Program-made: the position numbers and the translations under genes
Origin: Prorocentrum cordatum
Lineage: Eukaryota; Sar; Dinophyceae; Prorocentrales; Prorocentraceae
Length of the DNA stretch: 64,000 nucleotides
NCBI GenBank assembly: GCA_963575745.1
Contig: CAUYUJ010014201.1
Coordinates: 242,501-306,500, forward strand
Reading direction: 5' to 3'
Notes under the pieces: model-generated
Told to the model about the DNA's origin: nothing
Seen by the model: only the letters and a program-made list of their open reading frames with translations
Databases searched by the model: none
Shown here: piece by piece, positions 20,577-33,172 of the stretch
Layout of the letters: every line of letters starts with the position of its first letter
Position numbering within the stretch: the first letter of the stretch is position 1

Positions 20577-22475
20577 TCAGCACAGATGGCCCAGATGCTT
20601 CTCCAACAAGGCGAAATAGAACGTGCTTCCATGGTGTGCGCTTTTAGCGATCGTGCCGAGGATGCGGTTCTCTGATTCGTCGTTGTACGTCCACATGTAT
20701 CGCGGGTTGCCCGACGTACGTGACCGTTGAACGATGTGGTAGCACATGTGGTGCTTGTACACAAGGTGCTGCCCCGAGGCTTTATAATAGTTCAGGAAAT
20801 GCATCATGTGACTCTCCATGTCACGCTGGGCAGCTGCAGATAACACACGCGGGGAATTCATCACAAGGTCTTGAAATTTTGCGAACGACTCGCACGCTAA
20901 ACGGAGCAGCACAGAGGGTCCGTCACCGAAGAGACCAGGATTCTCGGAACACAAGATCGGAAGGAGCGGCACCAGGTGTCTGGTCTCAGCCGCCTTGGCG
21001 TGTAGAACCATTTGTTTGTTGTCCACGTGATCTCCCAGCATTTTCAATGTCAACCGATGCACGGATGAACGCCCACGCTGCTGAATAATGCCCATCGATA
21101 TGTACCATGATTTCAGCCTTCGCCGCAAGTGCAACAAGTTATGATGATTTCGTACTAGAGCGGTGGTCGCGCGGCTGCGGGCGAAATTGCCCAGTATAAG
21201 CTTCCAGAATATAACTGCGACGAGCCTTTGGGACGTACCCAAGTCACACACGTGCATGAGATCAATGGCCAACATCTGCACTGAGAATCCTATTACCCCG
21301 AAAATGGGTGCTATAAAAGACAGGCCTGCTTGGTTCTCTACGTGGAACCATGTCATTTCTAGGGGGTCTCCTCGCTCGATTCTGATCTCGTGCAGCTTGT
21401 GTGTGTCAGCCACACGGCCGCGCGGCACCAGTCGCCACCCGGCCTGAAGGCCCACTTCGGCCACAGCACGAAACGTTCCGAACCCCCAGAGGGCTTCGTC
21501 GTGACGGCACGACCGCAAAATGCGGTTCAATTGTGCGTTGCTCCGAACGATGATTTTCTTAATGCATGATCGGACCATGTTCTCGTAAGCATGTGCGTCT
21601 TTCTCTTCCCAAGTGGACGTGTCCACAGACAGTGGAAAATTAAACATATCGTCTTTGGGCGTGTTGCAGCACATGCAGGGGTTCAGCACATTGTCCCATC
21701 GACGAAATCCCAGGGAACTAACGAATTCTAGTAGGTCTGCTCGCATCTCCACCAGCACTGCGCAAAGACCGTCGGCCAAGGGGAAGCCCCGCATATTGGC
21801 GCGCCACTCGTCCACGAATGGCGCGCCGTTGTGTGCAAGCTCTGGAAATACACCAGACGCCATAACATTCAGACTCCACACAACCACGGCCATGAGGCAG
21901 CCGACCGTGCACATACCTCTACAGCCACACTGGCACATATCAGATTTTCTTATCGTGGCAATCGTGTGCCGCGCGGCTGTTTTGCAGTTGTTCCAATACA
22001 TGCACACTATACTATCACGTTTCGTGTGTGGCACACCGTCGCTGTAGAAACCTACGGGGAAGGTCGAGCTGCGGCCCTTCTCCAGAGTAACTGCATGCGT
22101 GCTGTAGTGGGGCGGCAGGTCTCGGATATCCACATCTGCTAAATTGAAGTCTTCGGGATTTTCCAAGAAATTATAGTGGAACGACTCGTGCGGAAGCATA
22201 ATGGGAAATTCACGCTCACATCTAACATTCTGGTCAGAATCCCACATCGGGATAGTAGTAACATAAAAACGCTCTCTGCTGGCAAGGCGAACGGCCTTGC
22301 GAAGGTGCTCCGCGTGATGGTGCGATGCTTGATTTGGGTCCAACGCTATGTCACCGACGCCAGTTGCACCAGCACGAGAACTGTGCCACGCGATGGTGCA
22401 CACATCCTGGTTGAACAGTTGCACCCCGCGGGTTGCAAATTGAATATATGTATATACGTGGGCGGGGGCCTGCAT
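20577..22475 (-). CDS. Transposase-like protein (divergent DDE/CACTA-like family), member 1
   Basis: One uninterrupted 632-codon frame from ATG 22473-22475, the longest credible gene here. Visible marks: FYSDGVPHTK (143-152) with Asp146, a Cys cluster CQCGCRGMC (181-189), CMCC (267-270), IDLMHVCDLG (404-413), a His-rich KHHMCYH (574-580), and a C-terminal NDESENRILGTIAKSAHHGS (598-617). The order 'DG..., Cys pairs, D-hydrophobic-H..DLG' resembles the Tnp2/Transposase_21 layout of CACTA elements, with Asp146 and Asp405/411 as candidate acid residues; the match is by eye and the third acid is not fixed. I recall similar unnamed proteins being abundant in dinoflagellate genomes. A diverged relative lies at 41.66-43.65 kb. 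No terminal inverted repeats were found around it, so it may be a mobile element core or a domesticated gene. The intact frame suggests recent activity or selection. Confidence 0.7.
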   Translation of the reverse strand: MQAPAHVYTYIQFATRGVQLFNQDVCTIAWHSSRAGATGVGDIALDPNQASHHHAEHLRKAVRLASRERFYVTTIPMWDSDQNVRCEREFPIMLPHESFHYNFLENPEDFNLADVDIRDLPPHYSTHAVTLEKGRSSTFPVGFYSDGVPHTKRDSIVCMYWNNCKTAARHTIATIRKSDMCQCGCRGMCTVGCLMAVVVWSLNVMASGVFPELAHNGAPFVDEWRANMRGFPLADGLCAVLVEMRADLLEFVSSLGFRRWDNVLNPCMCCNTPKDDMFNFPLSVDTSTWEEKDAHAYENMVRSCIKKIIVRSNAQLNRILRSCRHDEALWGFGTFRAVAEVGLQAGWRLVPRGRVADTHKLHEIRIERGDPLEMTWFHVENQAGLSFIAPIFGVIGFSVQMLAIDLMHVCDLGTSQRLVAVIFWKLILGNFARSRATTALVRNHHNLLHLRRRLKSWYISMGIIQQRGRSSVHRLTLKMLGDHVDNKQMVLHAKAAETRHLVPLLPILCSENPGLFGDGPSVLLRLACESFAKFQDLVMNSPRVLSAAAQRDMESHMMHFLNYYKASGQHLVYKHHMCYHIVQRSRTSGNPRYMWTYNDESENRILGTIAKSAHHGSTFYFALLEKHLGHLC

Positions 22476-24400
22476 GATTGAACGGAGCAGTTGCGGGCCA
22501 AACCTCCCCGCCTAAAGTTAAATAATTTGCACGGGGGCGAGGTGCAGCTGTTCGACATCGCCCTTCCTTGGCCGTGAGCTTGCCTTCGCTCCACCGAGAC
22601 ATGAGGTAACGTCGCAATCCACTCCCATTGTCGCCCTGGCAAACATAGCCAGAGAAACGCATGAGCACACGACCGCAGCATCGAAAGATCAGAGCATCAT
22701 TCCCACATAACCTTATCTCATGTCGCCCCCTGCCCTCGATCTGCCCCATGCTCCCGCATGATCCCTCGAGTTTCTTCTCTACCTCACGACCCTTCCTTTA
22801 CATCCCATTCCCCTCTTCCTTCTCCTCCTCCTCCTCCTCCTCCTCCTCCTCCTCCTCCTCCTCCTCCTCCTCCTCATGGTCCTTCTCACCCTCAACCTGA
22901 GTGATCTTTCAATGCGGCTTCAGGGTGCAATGATTTATCTGGCTATCGACCTCCACCTCAGGCTGCCCTGCTCCTGTCACCGCGCTGCCCATGAGATCGA
23001 TAGCATGCCCAGCTGCGCGACCCGTCATCGATCGAACGCGAATCGAGAGGTTCTGCGCGGATGCCGAACACAAACTCAACCACCTATAGGCCTATAAGAC
23101 TACGGAATGGCATAGCGTGAATGCGAAGCTGATTGCGATTCGCCCCCAAACACAAATGAACGCGCTTTGGGAATCGGTTGGGTGCGAGAGCGATTGCCTC
23201 TAGTCCTAAGTTGGCCACGCTTTAGGGCCCAGTCCGAACTATACTAGCAAACTAGATGCCCCCCCCCTGGCAGACTCGAAGTTACACCCCGATACCGAAA
23301 CTCGAGGGCCACATGACGCGTCACCTCCCAACATTTCCAAATCCACCTCGGCGACCGAGGCATCACGCTACATCGCTGGGCTCTCGGTCAACAAGGGCAC
23401 TGACCCTCGACAGTTACCAGAGCGCGGGGCTGAGCAGAGGAGGAGCAACTGCAAGCGCGTCCAGCTTGCACGCACACCGTAGCCTCGAGATCGCATCGCA
23501 CGCCGCCTTTATCTCCGAACGCATGCCGCCGCTCAGAGAAGTAAATCATGCGTGCGCCTGCGTTCCGTATATGCATGCGCCATATATGTATATACAAAAA
23601 GATCGGATCCTTGCTTCGGATCTTCTCACACTTGCTACGCAGCAGAGCTCTGCCCACCACATCCACATCAATCCTACCCTCCTCGGGCCGTGCACCTCCC
23701 CCACCCCTCATGGTCCGCTGGAGTGCAACTGCCTATCTCGATCCGTGCTGCGTCGCAGCATTCGAGCAGCTGGCCGTGCAGGAGTGGGGGAGTGGGACAA
23801 CATGGTTGGCGTGACACATGCTACCCGAACGCACGTGCAATGCATGCACCAGCGGGGGGGCATCACGAGAGGGCCCTTGGACTAGAGTGACTGCGTCCAA
23901 GAATGACCCCATGCGTTCACGTGAGAGCGCGAGGAGATCGAGATGGAGTGAGCTGCCTACTTCGCACCCGAACTATTCAGCACGTTCGTCGCTTGCTGGA
24001 CCGAGGCAATCACTGGCGCGATCAGTCCCCAGAGGCGGTCGGCCTATCACGGGAGAGCAATGCAGAAGCACAAGCACCCTCACCAAAACAAACCATGTGG
24101 TGTGCTTGCATATGCCCGTACACACATTTATACATATATATATATATATATGTATACATATAAATATACATATTATAAGCTGACGCACCGTGTATTGCCT
24201 GTGTACTTGACTGCCAAACGTGCTCGACGGGTCGACCCGTCTTTGAACGGTATGGTATATCACGCGAGTGTTATTGCCGAGTAGCTCTTCGGCCTCACCC
24301 TGCAAATGATCGACCCCGTCCAGCTTGAGTCGGTTCATTCTCCTCTCTGGGTCCTACTCCTCCCTTCCATGTTCCCTTCGATCCTTCCTCATCCTTTGCG
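22476..24400. other. Intergenic, microsatellites, no gene recognised
   Basis: (TCC)n at 22815-22875 and (TA)n around 24125-24175. The rest is mixed-composition DNA in which I see no convincing exon. Confidence 0.6.
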
Positions 24401-24424
24401 ATGCTCCAAGCGCTCCTCCCCCCC

Positions 24425-24985
24425 CCCTCCACACTCACGAGCATCATCATCGGCCTCGGCCAAGATCTCCTTCAAGTGGTCGGTGGACTCTGGCACGGAC
24501 CTGCGCGGACGGATACAGCCAGACGAGCGAAGACGAAGCGGGGTTTCGAGCAGGATGGATGCGCGCTAACACGCACGCGCGCTCGCAAACAAAGTGCGGG
24601 GGCATACGCGCTAGACAAACGATCGCGCCCAAATTCGAGAGATCGACGTCGACGGCGCACACTGCATCACAGCCAGAGATCTATCAGCAGAATTGTCCTC
24701 GATCGTCAATTCCTCATCCTCGTCCTCGATCCTCAAGTGATCATCTACTCCGATCTCCTCCACCCCTCCTGAATTCCCGTGCATCCCCTGATGTACCTGA
24801 CCCTGCTGCGTCCCGAGGGCTGACCTCCCTTGCACAGCTGCGGTGACGGTCTCCTTCGCTTCCATGATGGACTTCAGATTGATCTTGATCTGGGGCTCGA
24901 ACGGCTTGAGCCAGGCGTTCTCCTTCACCTCCCCTTCCGAACACTTCGAATGATTCGGAGGTCCTAGAGCACTCACTGCCTATCG
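24425..24985 (-). CDS. Putative exons of an unrecognised gene
   Basis: The minus strand shows coding-like stretches with balanced composition: about 24950-24625 reads ENAWLKPFEPQIKINLKSIM, then GVEEIGVDDHLRIEDEDEEL; about 24500-24445 reads VPESTDHLKEILAEADDDA and ends at CTCGTGAGTG, a plausible GT donor. Between them the frame changes, so an intron or lesion is needed. Acidic C-terminal part, no domain recognised. It may be the downstream part of the gene at 25.15-28.11 kb or a separate gene in the same direction. Confidence 0.35.
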
Positions 24986-25149
24986 GCACGCAGGAGGAGC
25001 GGAGCAGGAGAAGGAGGGGGAGGGGGAGGAGAAGGAGGAGGGGGAGGGAGATCGAGGCTTCAGTGACAGAGCTGATCAGAAAGGTGTGCGAAGTTAGACA
25101 CGCACGCTCACGAACCTCCGATTGGCCACAATATCGAACGATGACGGCT

Positions 25150-27623
25150 CTAGAGCAATTGGTCGAGAAGGCCGCCCCCCATTCCCGCGTCGATGCCATT
25201 GAGGAGCGCCTCGAGCTTCACGAGGTCCCCGAGCATCTGGCCATAGATGGGGTCCCCCTTGGAACTCGAGGACGCCTGCGCAAGCACGTGCTCCTGCTCG
25301 GGCGCGCGCGCGCGCGCCCTCGACCAGCTGAGGGATGTACGACCCCAGGTATCCCGAGGCCCCTGGATCCTCAGATTTGCTCCACGGGCAGGGGGTTACC
25401 GGATTGGGGGACAGGGTCAGTTCGGACGGAGCTTTCATCAGGCTTTGAGTGTTACAATGCGTTCCGAGGGGGGTCGCTTCCTCTTCGTCCCCCCGATGGG
25501 ACGCGATTTCCTAGTGCACCCTAGGTGCCCTCCTCGTCCGACCCCGACTCGGAGTCACTCGAGTAGGAGTATTGATCCGTGTCGCTGTCCGAGGCCGCGT
25601 GCACGGCCTCGAGATCACACCATACATACATATTCATTTTCATACATATCCATGTATGTCTGCACATGTGCATACATAACGGACACACGGATATACAGCT
25701 ATAAGTGTTCACCCACAGGCACACGCGTAAATATACATGTATTGCCTATAGACGAGCACTGAAGTTGTATCGGGAATGCCGCTCGACATGCTGTACCGTG
25801 TGCTGGTGAATAGCTTGTTCCGACTGTGTGTAGCTGCTCGCGCAAACAAGTAGTGCGTGCATGTGTGTGCGTGCGTGTGTGCGCGCGCGCATCATGTGTC
25901 ATGCATGGGCAACCCGAGGGATCGACGTGGTCTCGTCGGTAACTGGGGACGGCATCGTTGTCAGAATTTCCTCCACGTCATTGTTGTCGTCGATCCGTCC
26001 TCGCGACGGTCATCATCATCCTCATCATCATCACCATCAGCAGCATCGTCATGGTTAACAACATCTTCATCATCAGCACCATCACCATCATCATCAACAG
26101 CATCACCAGCATCATCATCATTATAATAACCATCATCCTCATCATCATCACCATCATCATCGTCATAATCACCATCATCATCACAATCATGGCGACAACG
26201 GACCTGCGGATCATCCACGCTGACCCTCATGATCGAACCCCTGCCTCCCAGATCTGTCCTCGAGGAAGTCCCCCGAAATCCCATGCACGGTGCCTTGCCC
26301 TTCTTGTTAGCGGCCTGCTCGGCGGGGACCTCCTCCGTGACCATCCGCGTCTCGAGCCGCTGCGAGTGCTCCTGGGGCTGGTATATATTACATATATATA
26401 TATATGTATATATGTATTGATTTCAGCTTGCTCATCCTCCCTCAACTAGGCATCTCATCGCACTACCACCTTCATCCTCCTCGCCTCCAGAATCGAAACA
26501 TGTGGGCATCTACTCGTATCGCCCCCGATCGCTTCCAGCTTCCACATCTCAATTGCAACTGATTGCAATGACTCGTATGCGATCGAGTCCTTCGCCGTCT
26601 CTTCCGAGTGCGTCAGGCGCTTGAAGAGCTGCTCGCCAGTTTGAGCGTCAACCTCCACCCTTGCTATGTGAGGATCACGCATGCCGCATGCCCTCACTAT
26701 ATACGCTCATCCCTCCTTTACCGATCAGGCCATGCACATTCTCCTCATCATACCTCACTCCTCCTAGTCATCCGAATCTTGCTCTGACATGGCACGACTG
26801 CCCAACATCCCTCGTAACCATCGTGTGGGTCTTCTTCATCTTCAGGCAGAAAGTTTTGATGGCCGTCGCCCTCATGTATGCCCTGCGGCGGCAGGACTAT
26901 CGCGATGCCATGTCTCATATAAGACATGGCACCTCGATGCTATATGATATCAGCACGGCAGGGGGTGACAGCAGCTTACATCCGAATCCTTTCGAGGGGG
27001 CTTCCGTTCCTCGAGCTCATGAACCACGAATGCTTGTCTCCCCGTTCCTCCTGTCTACTCATGTGGATTTCATGGCCATGTGCACGTGCAATGCGCGCGC
27101 GAACTGCAGCCCCCCTGGATCGAGCCTCTGGCCAGTAGGGGTCTTCTGGTTATCTTCGGTCCAGCCGCAGGTTGAGAGAAGCTGGTCCCAGCACATGTAG
27201 TTGTTCGTGTCGGTTGTGGTATTCTTCCGCATCTCGGCCTCGATTTTGAAGGACTGGCAGAATGAGAAATCACCTGGCTCCCCCCTGAGGCTAACCAGTC
27301 AGGTACCGTTACCGCCGAACCAGTTAACAGCGAACACCATCGAGCATAAAATCGTAGGAGGGGGGGAGGGGATGGGGAGGGGACGAGGATGGAGGGGGAG
27401 GAGAAACGGAGGAGGAGCAGGAGGAGGACGATAATGATGAAGCACACTTCGGATCAGGAGGTGCAGGTCGGATCCGTTCCCGAGCCCCCATCACCGTATT
27501 TTTGCCATTTGCGGAGCCACTTCCGCTGGCCAGATCGTGACAGTAGGCTGTACTCCTTTTTCACCTCGTCCTTCTGCTTTTTGATCGCCGTCCTCTGTGG
27601 TACGGAGTTGTATACATGGATGC

Positions 27624-27661
<38 letters not shown>

Positions 27662-28112
27662 TTGTATGTGTATACATACATATATAAACACATTCAGTTA
27701 AACATGTGTTAGTGCACTGGCATTGTGGCTGGTGGCAGATGGGTGCGTAGATCCACACGGGTGTGTGTGTGCATGTGCATGTATACGTATATATATACAC
27801 ATGGATTGTTATATGTATGTGTACATATATGGTATATATATACACATACATAGTTATGTCTACATATATACTCACGGATTCTGAGCATGACTTCACACCT
27901 CCTCGACATCAACAGTCCCCCGTTTGCCGAGGAATACACGACAGGCCTGAGGATCCCCCCCCTCGGATTCTGTACACCGGAACGCACGCAGATCTCCTCA
28001 TCCGCTGCATCTCGTTCTCGTGCTCTGCGTTGCACTTCCGCTTGGAGGCTTTCTCGGCCTTCGCCTTGGCCTTGTCGGCGGGGGTAGCCTTCGACTTTGC
28101 TTTGGGCGGCAT
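25150..28112 (-). CDS. Putative multi-exon gene, unknown basic/acidic protein
   Basis: I infer a split gene from coding islands that all read on the minus strand. ATG at 28110-28112 opens MPPKAKSKATPADKAKAKAE, a Lys/Ala-rich start common in dinoflagellate proteins. Further islands: EVKKEYSLLSRSGQRKWLRK (near 27560), SFKIEAEMRKNTTTDTNNYM and CWDQLLSTCGWTEDNQKTPT (27250-27130), ARVEVDAQTGEQLFKRLTHS and SIAYESLQSVAIEMWKLEAI (26670-26525), QEHSQRLETRMVTEEVPAEQ (near 26370), a Ser/Asp-rich SDTDQYSYSSDSESGSDEEG (about 25595-25525, followed by TAG), and GDPIYGQMLGDLVKLEALLN to LLDQLL with TAG at 25150-25152. Splice sites were not resolved, and the TAG near 25522 may mean that two genes are present. 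Introns hold (GAT)n and (TA)n repeats. Function unknown. Confidence 0.4.
25998..26195. repeat. (ATC)n degenerate trinucleotide tract
   Basis: CATCATCATC with CATCACC and CATCAGC variants, placed between two coding islands of the gene above and so probably intronic. Confidence 0.85.
27620..27900. repeat. (TA)n/(TATG)n tracts
   Basis: TA runs near 27630-27655 and a longer mixture of TATG, TACA and TATA steps to about 27875. Confidence 0.8.
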
Positions 28113-28890
28113 CGCCTGCCCCCCCCCCGATGAAACATGATCGCGGGGCGCAAGCGCTGGCTCGAACACTGTACCGTAGCAACGAGATCGGGGCAATATC
28201 CAGGCCGACCAATGCTGGCAATATCCAGGTCTCGCCACGTGCAGGCACATGCGCTCGCGCGCGGCGTGTGCGCACGGTCGAGTATGCGTACCAACATTGT
28301 ATTGTGCTGTATACGTATTAATTACAAACGTGCAGACTCGCACCGCCGATTCATTTCTACATCATGGTGTGTGTAGGTACGTACACATATATTCATATAT
28401 GTATATGTATGTATGTATATATATGTATATATACATACACACATATGTACATGGATGCCACACACACATGAACACATCCGCGCGCGTAGCATGTATTTCA
28501 CGCACCCACACACACATTACATTTTTTAAAACCACGCGGCAATATCCAGGTCGGCCGCGCGCACGCGGTCCCCTTTCGCCTGCTTGCCAGCGCGGCCTGC
28601 CCCTGGCGCAATCCCTCGCCAGGGGCCTCAGGTCGACCCGCGGCGCACGCCCGCCCCAGCGCGCGCACGCGGGTCTGCGCGCGCCACTACATATACACCT
28701 ACGCGACCCCTACATGGCGCCCGACGGGGCGCCTTGGGCCCTGGGCGCGTTCTTCAGGCATTGGGTTCACGCGATCGGGGTTCGGGGTGCCTTGGAAACC
28801 GCGATCGGGGGTCGGGGTGCGCTTCGGGCGGTCGGAAGGGGGCCCCCAGGGGTGCGGGGGTGGGCGCGCGGCTGCAATTCCCGCCCTTAA
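28113..28890. other. Mixed spacer with recurrent GGCAATATCCAGG
   Basis: GGCAATATCCAGG occurs three times (about 28193, 28219, 28549). TATG/TACA tracts lie at 28385-28450. 28550-28890 is very GC-rich with CGATCGGGGTTCGGGGTGC-like repeats. No gene seen. Confidence 0.55.
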
Positions 28891-28892
28891 GA

Positions 28893-29575
28893 CCGCCAGA
28901 CGCTATAGGACATTAAGAACATTAAAGTACATTTAAGAACAATTAAAGATACATTAAGAACATTCTAAGACATTAAGAACATTAACAGAGCATTTAAGAC
29001 ACATTACATAAGAACATTAAGAACATTAAATACCATTAAGAACATTAAAGACCTTAAGACCATTTAAGACCTTAAAGAACATTGAGGAACATTAAGAACA
29101 TCAAGAACATCAAGAACATCAAGAAAAACATTGAAAGAACATTAAGAACATTAAGAACATCAAGAACATCAAGAACATTCTAAGAACATTCTAAGAACAT
29201 TAAAAGAACATTCAGAACATTAAGAACAGTAAGAACATTAAGACCATTAAGAACATTAAGAACATTAAGAACATCAAGAACATTAAAAGAACATTAAAAG
29301 AGAATTAAAAGCACATTAATAACAAAGAACATTAAAAGAACATCAAAAGAACATTATAAGAACATTAAAATAACATTAAGAACATTAAGCACATCAAGAA
29401 CCTTAAGAACATCACGAACATTAAAAGAACATTAGAAGAACATTAAAAACATTAAGAGCATCAGAACATTAAGAACAGTAAGAACATTAAGACCATTAAG
29501 AACATTAAGAACATCAAGACTTGGAGAACAATTTAAAAGAAAAACTTAAAGAAACTTAAAGAACATTAAAGAACA
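28893..29575. repeat. AAGAACATT minisatellite
   Basis: About 680 bp of a degenerate 9-bp unit (AAGAACATT, with variants AAGACCATT, AAGAACATC, AAAAGAACATT). It is an abrupt A-rich island between GC-rich flanks. Confidence 0.93.
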
Positions 29576-29579
29576 TGAA

Positions 29580-30552
29580 AAGCCCCGCGGGCACTTGGGT
29601 GGGTGGGGGGAAGGGTCCCCCGTGGGGGCGCTTGGCCCCACCCCAGCTCCCCCGGCGGCCGTCGGGCGCGTTCGGTGGAGAGCGCGCCAACCCCCCGAGC
29701 TCGCTCGGCGGCCTTCGGTGGCGGGCGTCGGGGCGCGTTCGCGCGCGTCGTAACGCGCCGACTCCCACCCCCTGCAGCGCGATCGTGAGCGCGGGGGCAA
29801 TCGGGTGTGGCTGGGCCCACCCCGATCTCCCCCGTCACACTGCGGCTGGCCTATATCACACGCGCGGGTCGCGGTCGTGGTACTCGCAGGAGCACCCCGA
29901 CCGCGTCGCTTGCGTATATATATGGGTATTTATTGTTATTTATTAACGGTGGGCGCCCGCGATTGGCCCTGGGTGGGTTGCCCGCGCATGGCGCGCCTGT
30001 GGGCGGGGCGCCCTCTATGGGCGCCCAGTGTACCACAGGCGCGCCACGATCGCAGGCAACCCATCGGGGCGCAATCGGGCGCCCCCGCCTTCGCGGACCC
30101 AGCAACCACATCGATCGCCCAAAGTGCTGCTGCTGTTGTAGTAGTGCCGTAAAGAAAAAAAACGCCGTCTCCGTGCATGTCCCCGACCGCCGTCGGCAAG
30201 CTCAGGTGCACCTGGGCGGCGCGTTCGCTTTCGCTCTCCCTCGCCCCCCCCCCCCGCTGTGCCATGCGAGCGTTCGGTGCACGATGGTACGCGCGCGCGC
30301 TGATGTATGGTCGTGGGCACCCATGCGTACTTACGCACACACATACTTTCAGTTTAACATATATTACAATCCATTTGCAACAGCACACCGCCCACACATG
30401 AATGTAAAACCCCACACGCACACACATCTATATATTTATGTACATATGTACATATATGCATATATATATATATATATATATATGTGTATACATATATATA
30501 TATATGTAAATACACAGATATGGATACATGTATGTTTATGTATTTGTGTGTG

Positions 30553-30591
<39 letters not shown>

Positions 30592-30870
30592 CACGATGCG
30601 TGCACACAGAACTGCAGGGGTATAGCAGTCGGTGCATAAACATATAGTTGCCGCACCCACGCTGGGCATATACCCGCGCGTGCGCACGCTGCACCGCGCA
30701 CGAAACGCGTATTATATGCAAACACGTGTGTACATAGAAATAAGTGTATATATATATGCGTAACGTGCACAGACACGCCAGGTGCTGCCCGAGAACGGGC
30801 GCCATCCCTGGGGGCGGGGCGCGTCGGGCATGGACGGGGGCAGTCGCCACGTGCACACACATACGTATAC

Positions 30871-30905
<35 letters not shown>

Positions 30906-31090
30906 CATATATAGATATACACCAACACATGCCACATATATGTGCACGGCTGCACCGCGCATACATACGGTTGCACGTTATTGGGATCCTACTTTGCGCA
31001 CGCACTGCTCAGACGATCGGTCATGTGTCCCCGCGCGTGATCGCACCTAATTGATGGGGTGGCTGTTGAAATCGCATGCGCGCAAAGTGC
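29580..31090. other. GC-rich spacer then AT-rich microsatellites, no gene
   Basis: 29580-29830 and 29940-30110 are GC-rich without repeats I can name. (TA)n-type tracts at 30425-30595 and 30855-30920. Confidence 0.6.
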
Positions 31091-31099
31091 AGGCACTAA

Positions 31100-31720
31100 T
31101 CATCGCACTGACGTGCGCGCCTCGGCCCCCACGTAATGTGCAATGGGCAGTTTGCAGATCCAGCATTTCGATCCTCGGCCACAGCATCCTGAACAATTGA
31201 ACCAGATGGTAACATATATATTCTCATCCCTGGTGCATCCTGCAGTCCCCAATCGCCCGCTTCCATCGTCCAATCCCCTTTCGCCTGCTTCAGCGCTGGG
31301 CCACCTGGCGGCCCCAGGGGCGCGCTATCGGGCGGTGCTTGATCTGGCGACAATGACATGCATATATACACATATGTCATCAGAGGGCACAACGTCGGGG
31401 AAGGACCGCGGCGGAACAGCACACGGGGAAGGACCGTGACGGAACAGCGCAACGTCGGGGAAGGACCGATCCTCAGTCTCATGTTGCAGCTCGAACGCAC
31501 GGCAGGGCCAGGTGCAACCAGACTGCATGGGTCTACGCATCGAACTTTTTTGCGTGCCTGCGCACCGATCGCTCCATGTCTGACCTACCTGCCTACCGTT
31601 CCCTCTGGAGGGCGAGCGGCTCTGCTGTTCCCTTCCTCCCCGAGGATCCTCATCATCCTCCAGTCCCTCGCCCACTGCGTACTCTATGATGTTCCCTCCC
31701 ATCCTCGATCATGTGATCCC
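31100..31720 (-). other. Possible minus-strand exons, weak
   Basis: Short islands such as NIIEYAVGEGLEDDEDPRGG (about 31695-31635) look protein-like, and GGAAGGACCG units repeat around 31397-31467. Not enough for a gene model. Confidence 0.2.
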
Positions 31721-31889
31721 GCCACATCCCCCTGAACGCGCTGCGCAAACACCGCGAATGCTCGAGCGAACTAATCGCACAAATGGCGCCCCTTCAGCAC
31801 GTCGCCTCGTTCACCTGGCGATTGCGGACACCGTGCCGTGACCCGTCCCCCCTTTCCCCCAACATCAAACGCACCATCGATCGTTGCTT

Positions 31890-32560
31890 CATCTCAATCG
31901 GCGTCGTTTGCGCCATCATCTTCACCATCAGCATCAGCGTCAGCATCATCATCAACATCATCCTCATCACCATCAACGACACGAGAGAACTGCATGCTAC
32001 GGGTCACATATACATATCATGCCGATTCTGGTCGCAGAGTCTGGAATACATGCCATTGCGAACGCTGCCGTGCTGATCCCTACCAAAACACCTGCACGGC
32101 CACCCATGCTCGCGGATTCAAGTTCCAAGAACGCAAATCATCAGCATCAGCATCATCATCAGCAGCATCATCATCATCAGCATCATCATCATCGGCATCA
32201 TCATCATGAACGTCATCGTCATCGTCAGTACCAGCATCAAGAGCATCATAATCACCAGCATCAGCTTCATCATCTTCATCATCGCGGTCACCGCGATGGG
32301 TGGTCAAGCGTCGCCATTCACTCCCTCGCAACATCGGGGAGGAAGGGCAACCCACCGCCATCGCCAACATTCGCATCGTCGTCGTCATGCGCAGCATCAT
32401 CACCAGCCGCAGCAGCAGCAGCATCATCATCCACGCCAGCCTCACCAGCAACATACGCAGCCGTACCAGCACAACCATCATCACCGCCAGCATCGATGAT
32501 CCTCACCATCACCATCGCACTCACCATCATCACCATCACAGCCACTGTAGACTCACCATC
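31890..32560. repeat. Degenerate (ATC)n/(AGC)n trinucleotide tracts
   Basis: CATCATCA/CATCAGCA tracts at 31905-31980, 32135-32290 and 32375-32540, separated by short unique pieces. Confidence 0.8.
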
Positions 32561-32587
32561 GTCGTCACCGCATACACGTCGTCGCCA

Positions 32588-32830
32588 TCATCGGCTGGCC
32601 TCCAGAAAAAATGCGTAGCCGCAGGCGCCCACGTACATGCCGATAATGTCGAACATGACTCGCACCTGCCCTCGCAGGTTTGTGGCGCGCACGGTGCACG
32701 CGTGCCCGCGCATGTGCCGCGCATGCAGATCCAGCCCGATTGCTTCGGAAGTCCCGCCCGACGTCCAGACGAATGCTCCATGCGTCGATGCAGATCCACC
32801 CCTCGAACATCAGCACTTCCCTCCCTTCGG
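32588..32830 (-). pseudogene. C-terminal exon of an unrecognised gene, frameshifted
   Basis: Minus strand: EVLMFEGWICIDAWSIRLDV and GRDFRS in one frame, then in the next frame AIGLDLHARHMRGHACTVRA, TNLRGQVRVMFDIIGMYVGA and CGYAFFLEASR with TGA at 32588-32590. The two halves join around 32745-32755, where a one- or two-base change is needed. Composition is clearly protein-like, with regular His, Cys and hydrophobic spacing. I recall similar C-termini in unnamed dinoflagellate proteins but cannot name the family. Upstream exons were not found; the basic repeat-rich DNA up to 33.1 kb gives none. Confidence 0.45.
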
Positions 32831-33172
32831 AACGCTGTCATTTCTAGTCTCGGCATGTCTCCTGGATCTCTTCCTGACCCCCCCTGCCCCCACCCCAGGC
32901 GCCATAGCATAAAACTATGCATCGGTGCAGTACTATAGCACACTGATGCAGTTCAGGACCAGCACCTCCCAAGAGCGCGGCGATGGGGAACTGCGATCCC
33001 TCGATGGCCCCTCTCCGCTCCTCCTCCTCCTCCCCCCCCTCCTCCTCGCCCCCCTCCTCCTCGGTGCCTGTGGGCCTACATGCACCGAGGCTTTCTCCCT
33101 GGAGGATCCTCCGCCCTCGAAGTTTTTTAATGCCACGACATGTGTACACGCATGCCCCCCCTTCCCACCTCA

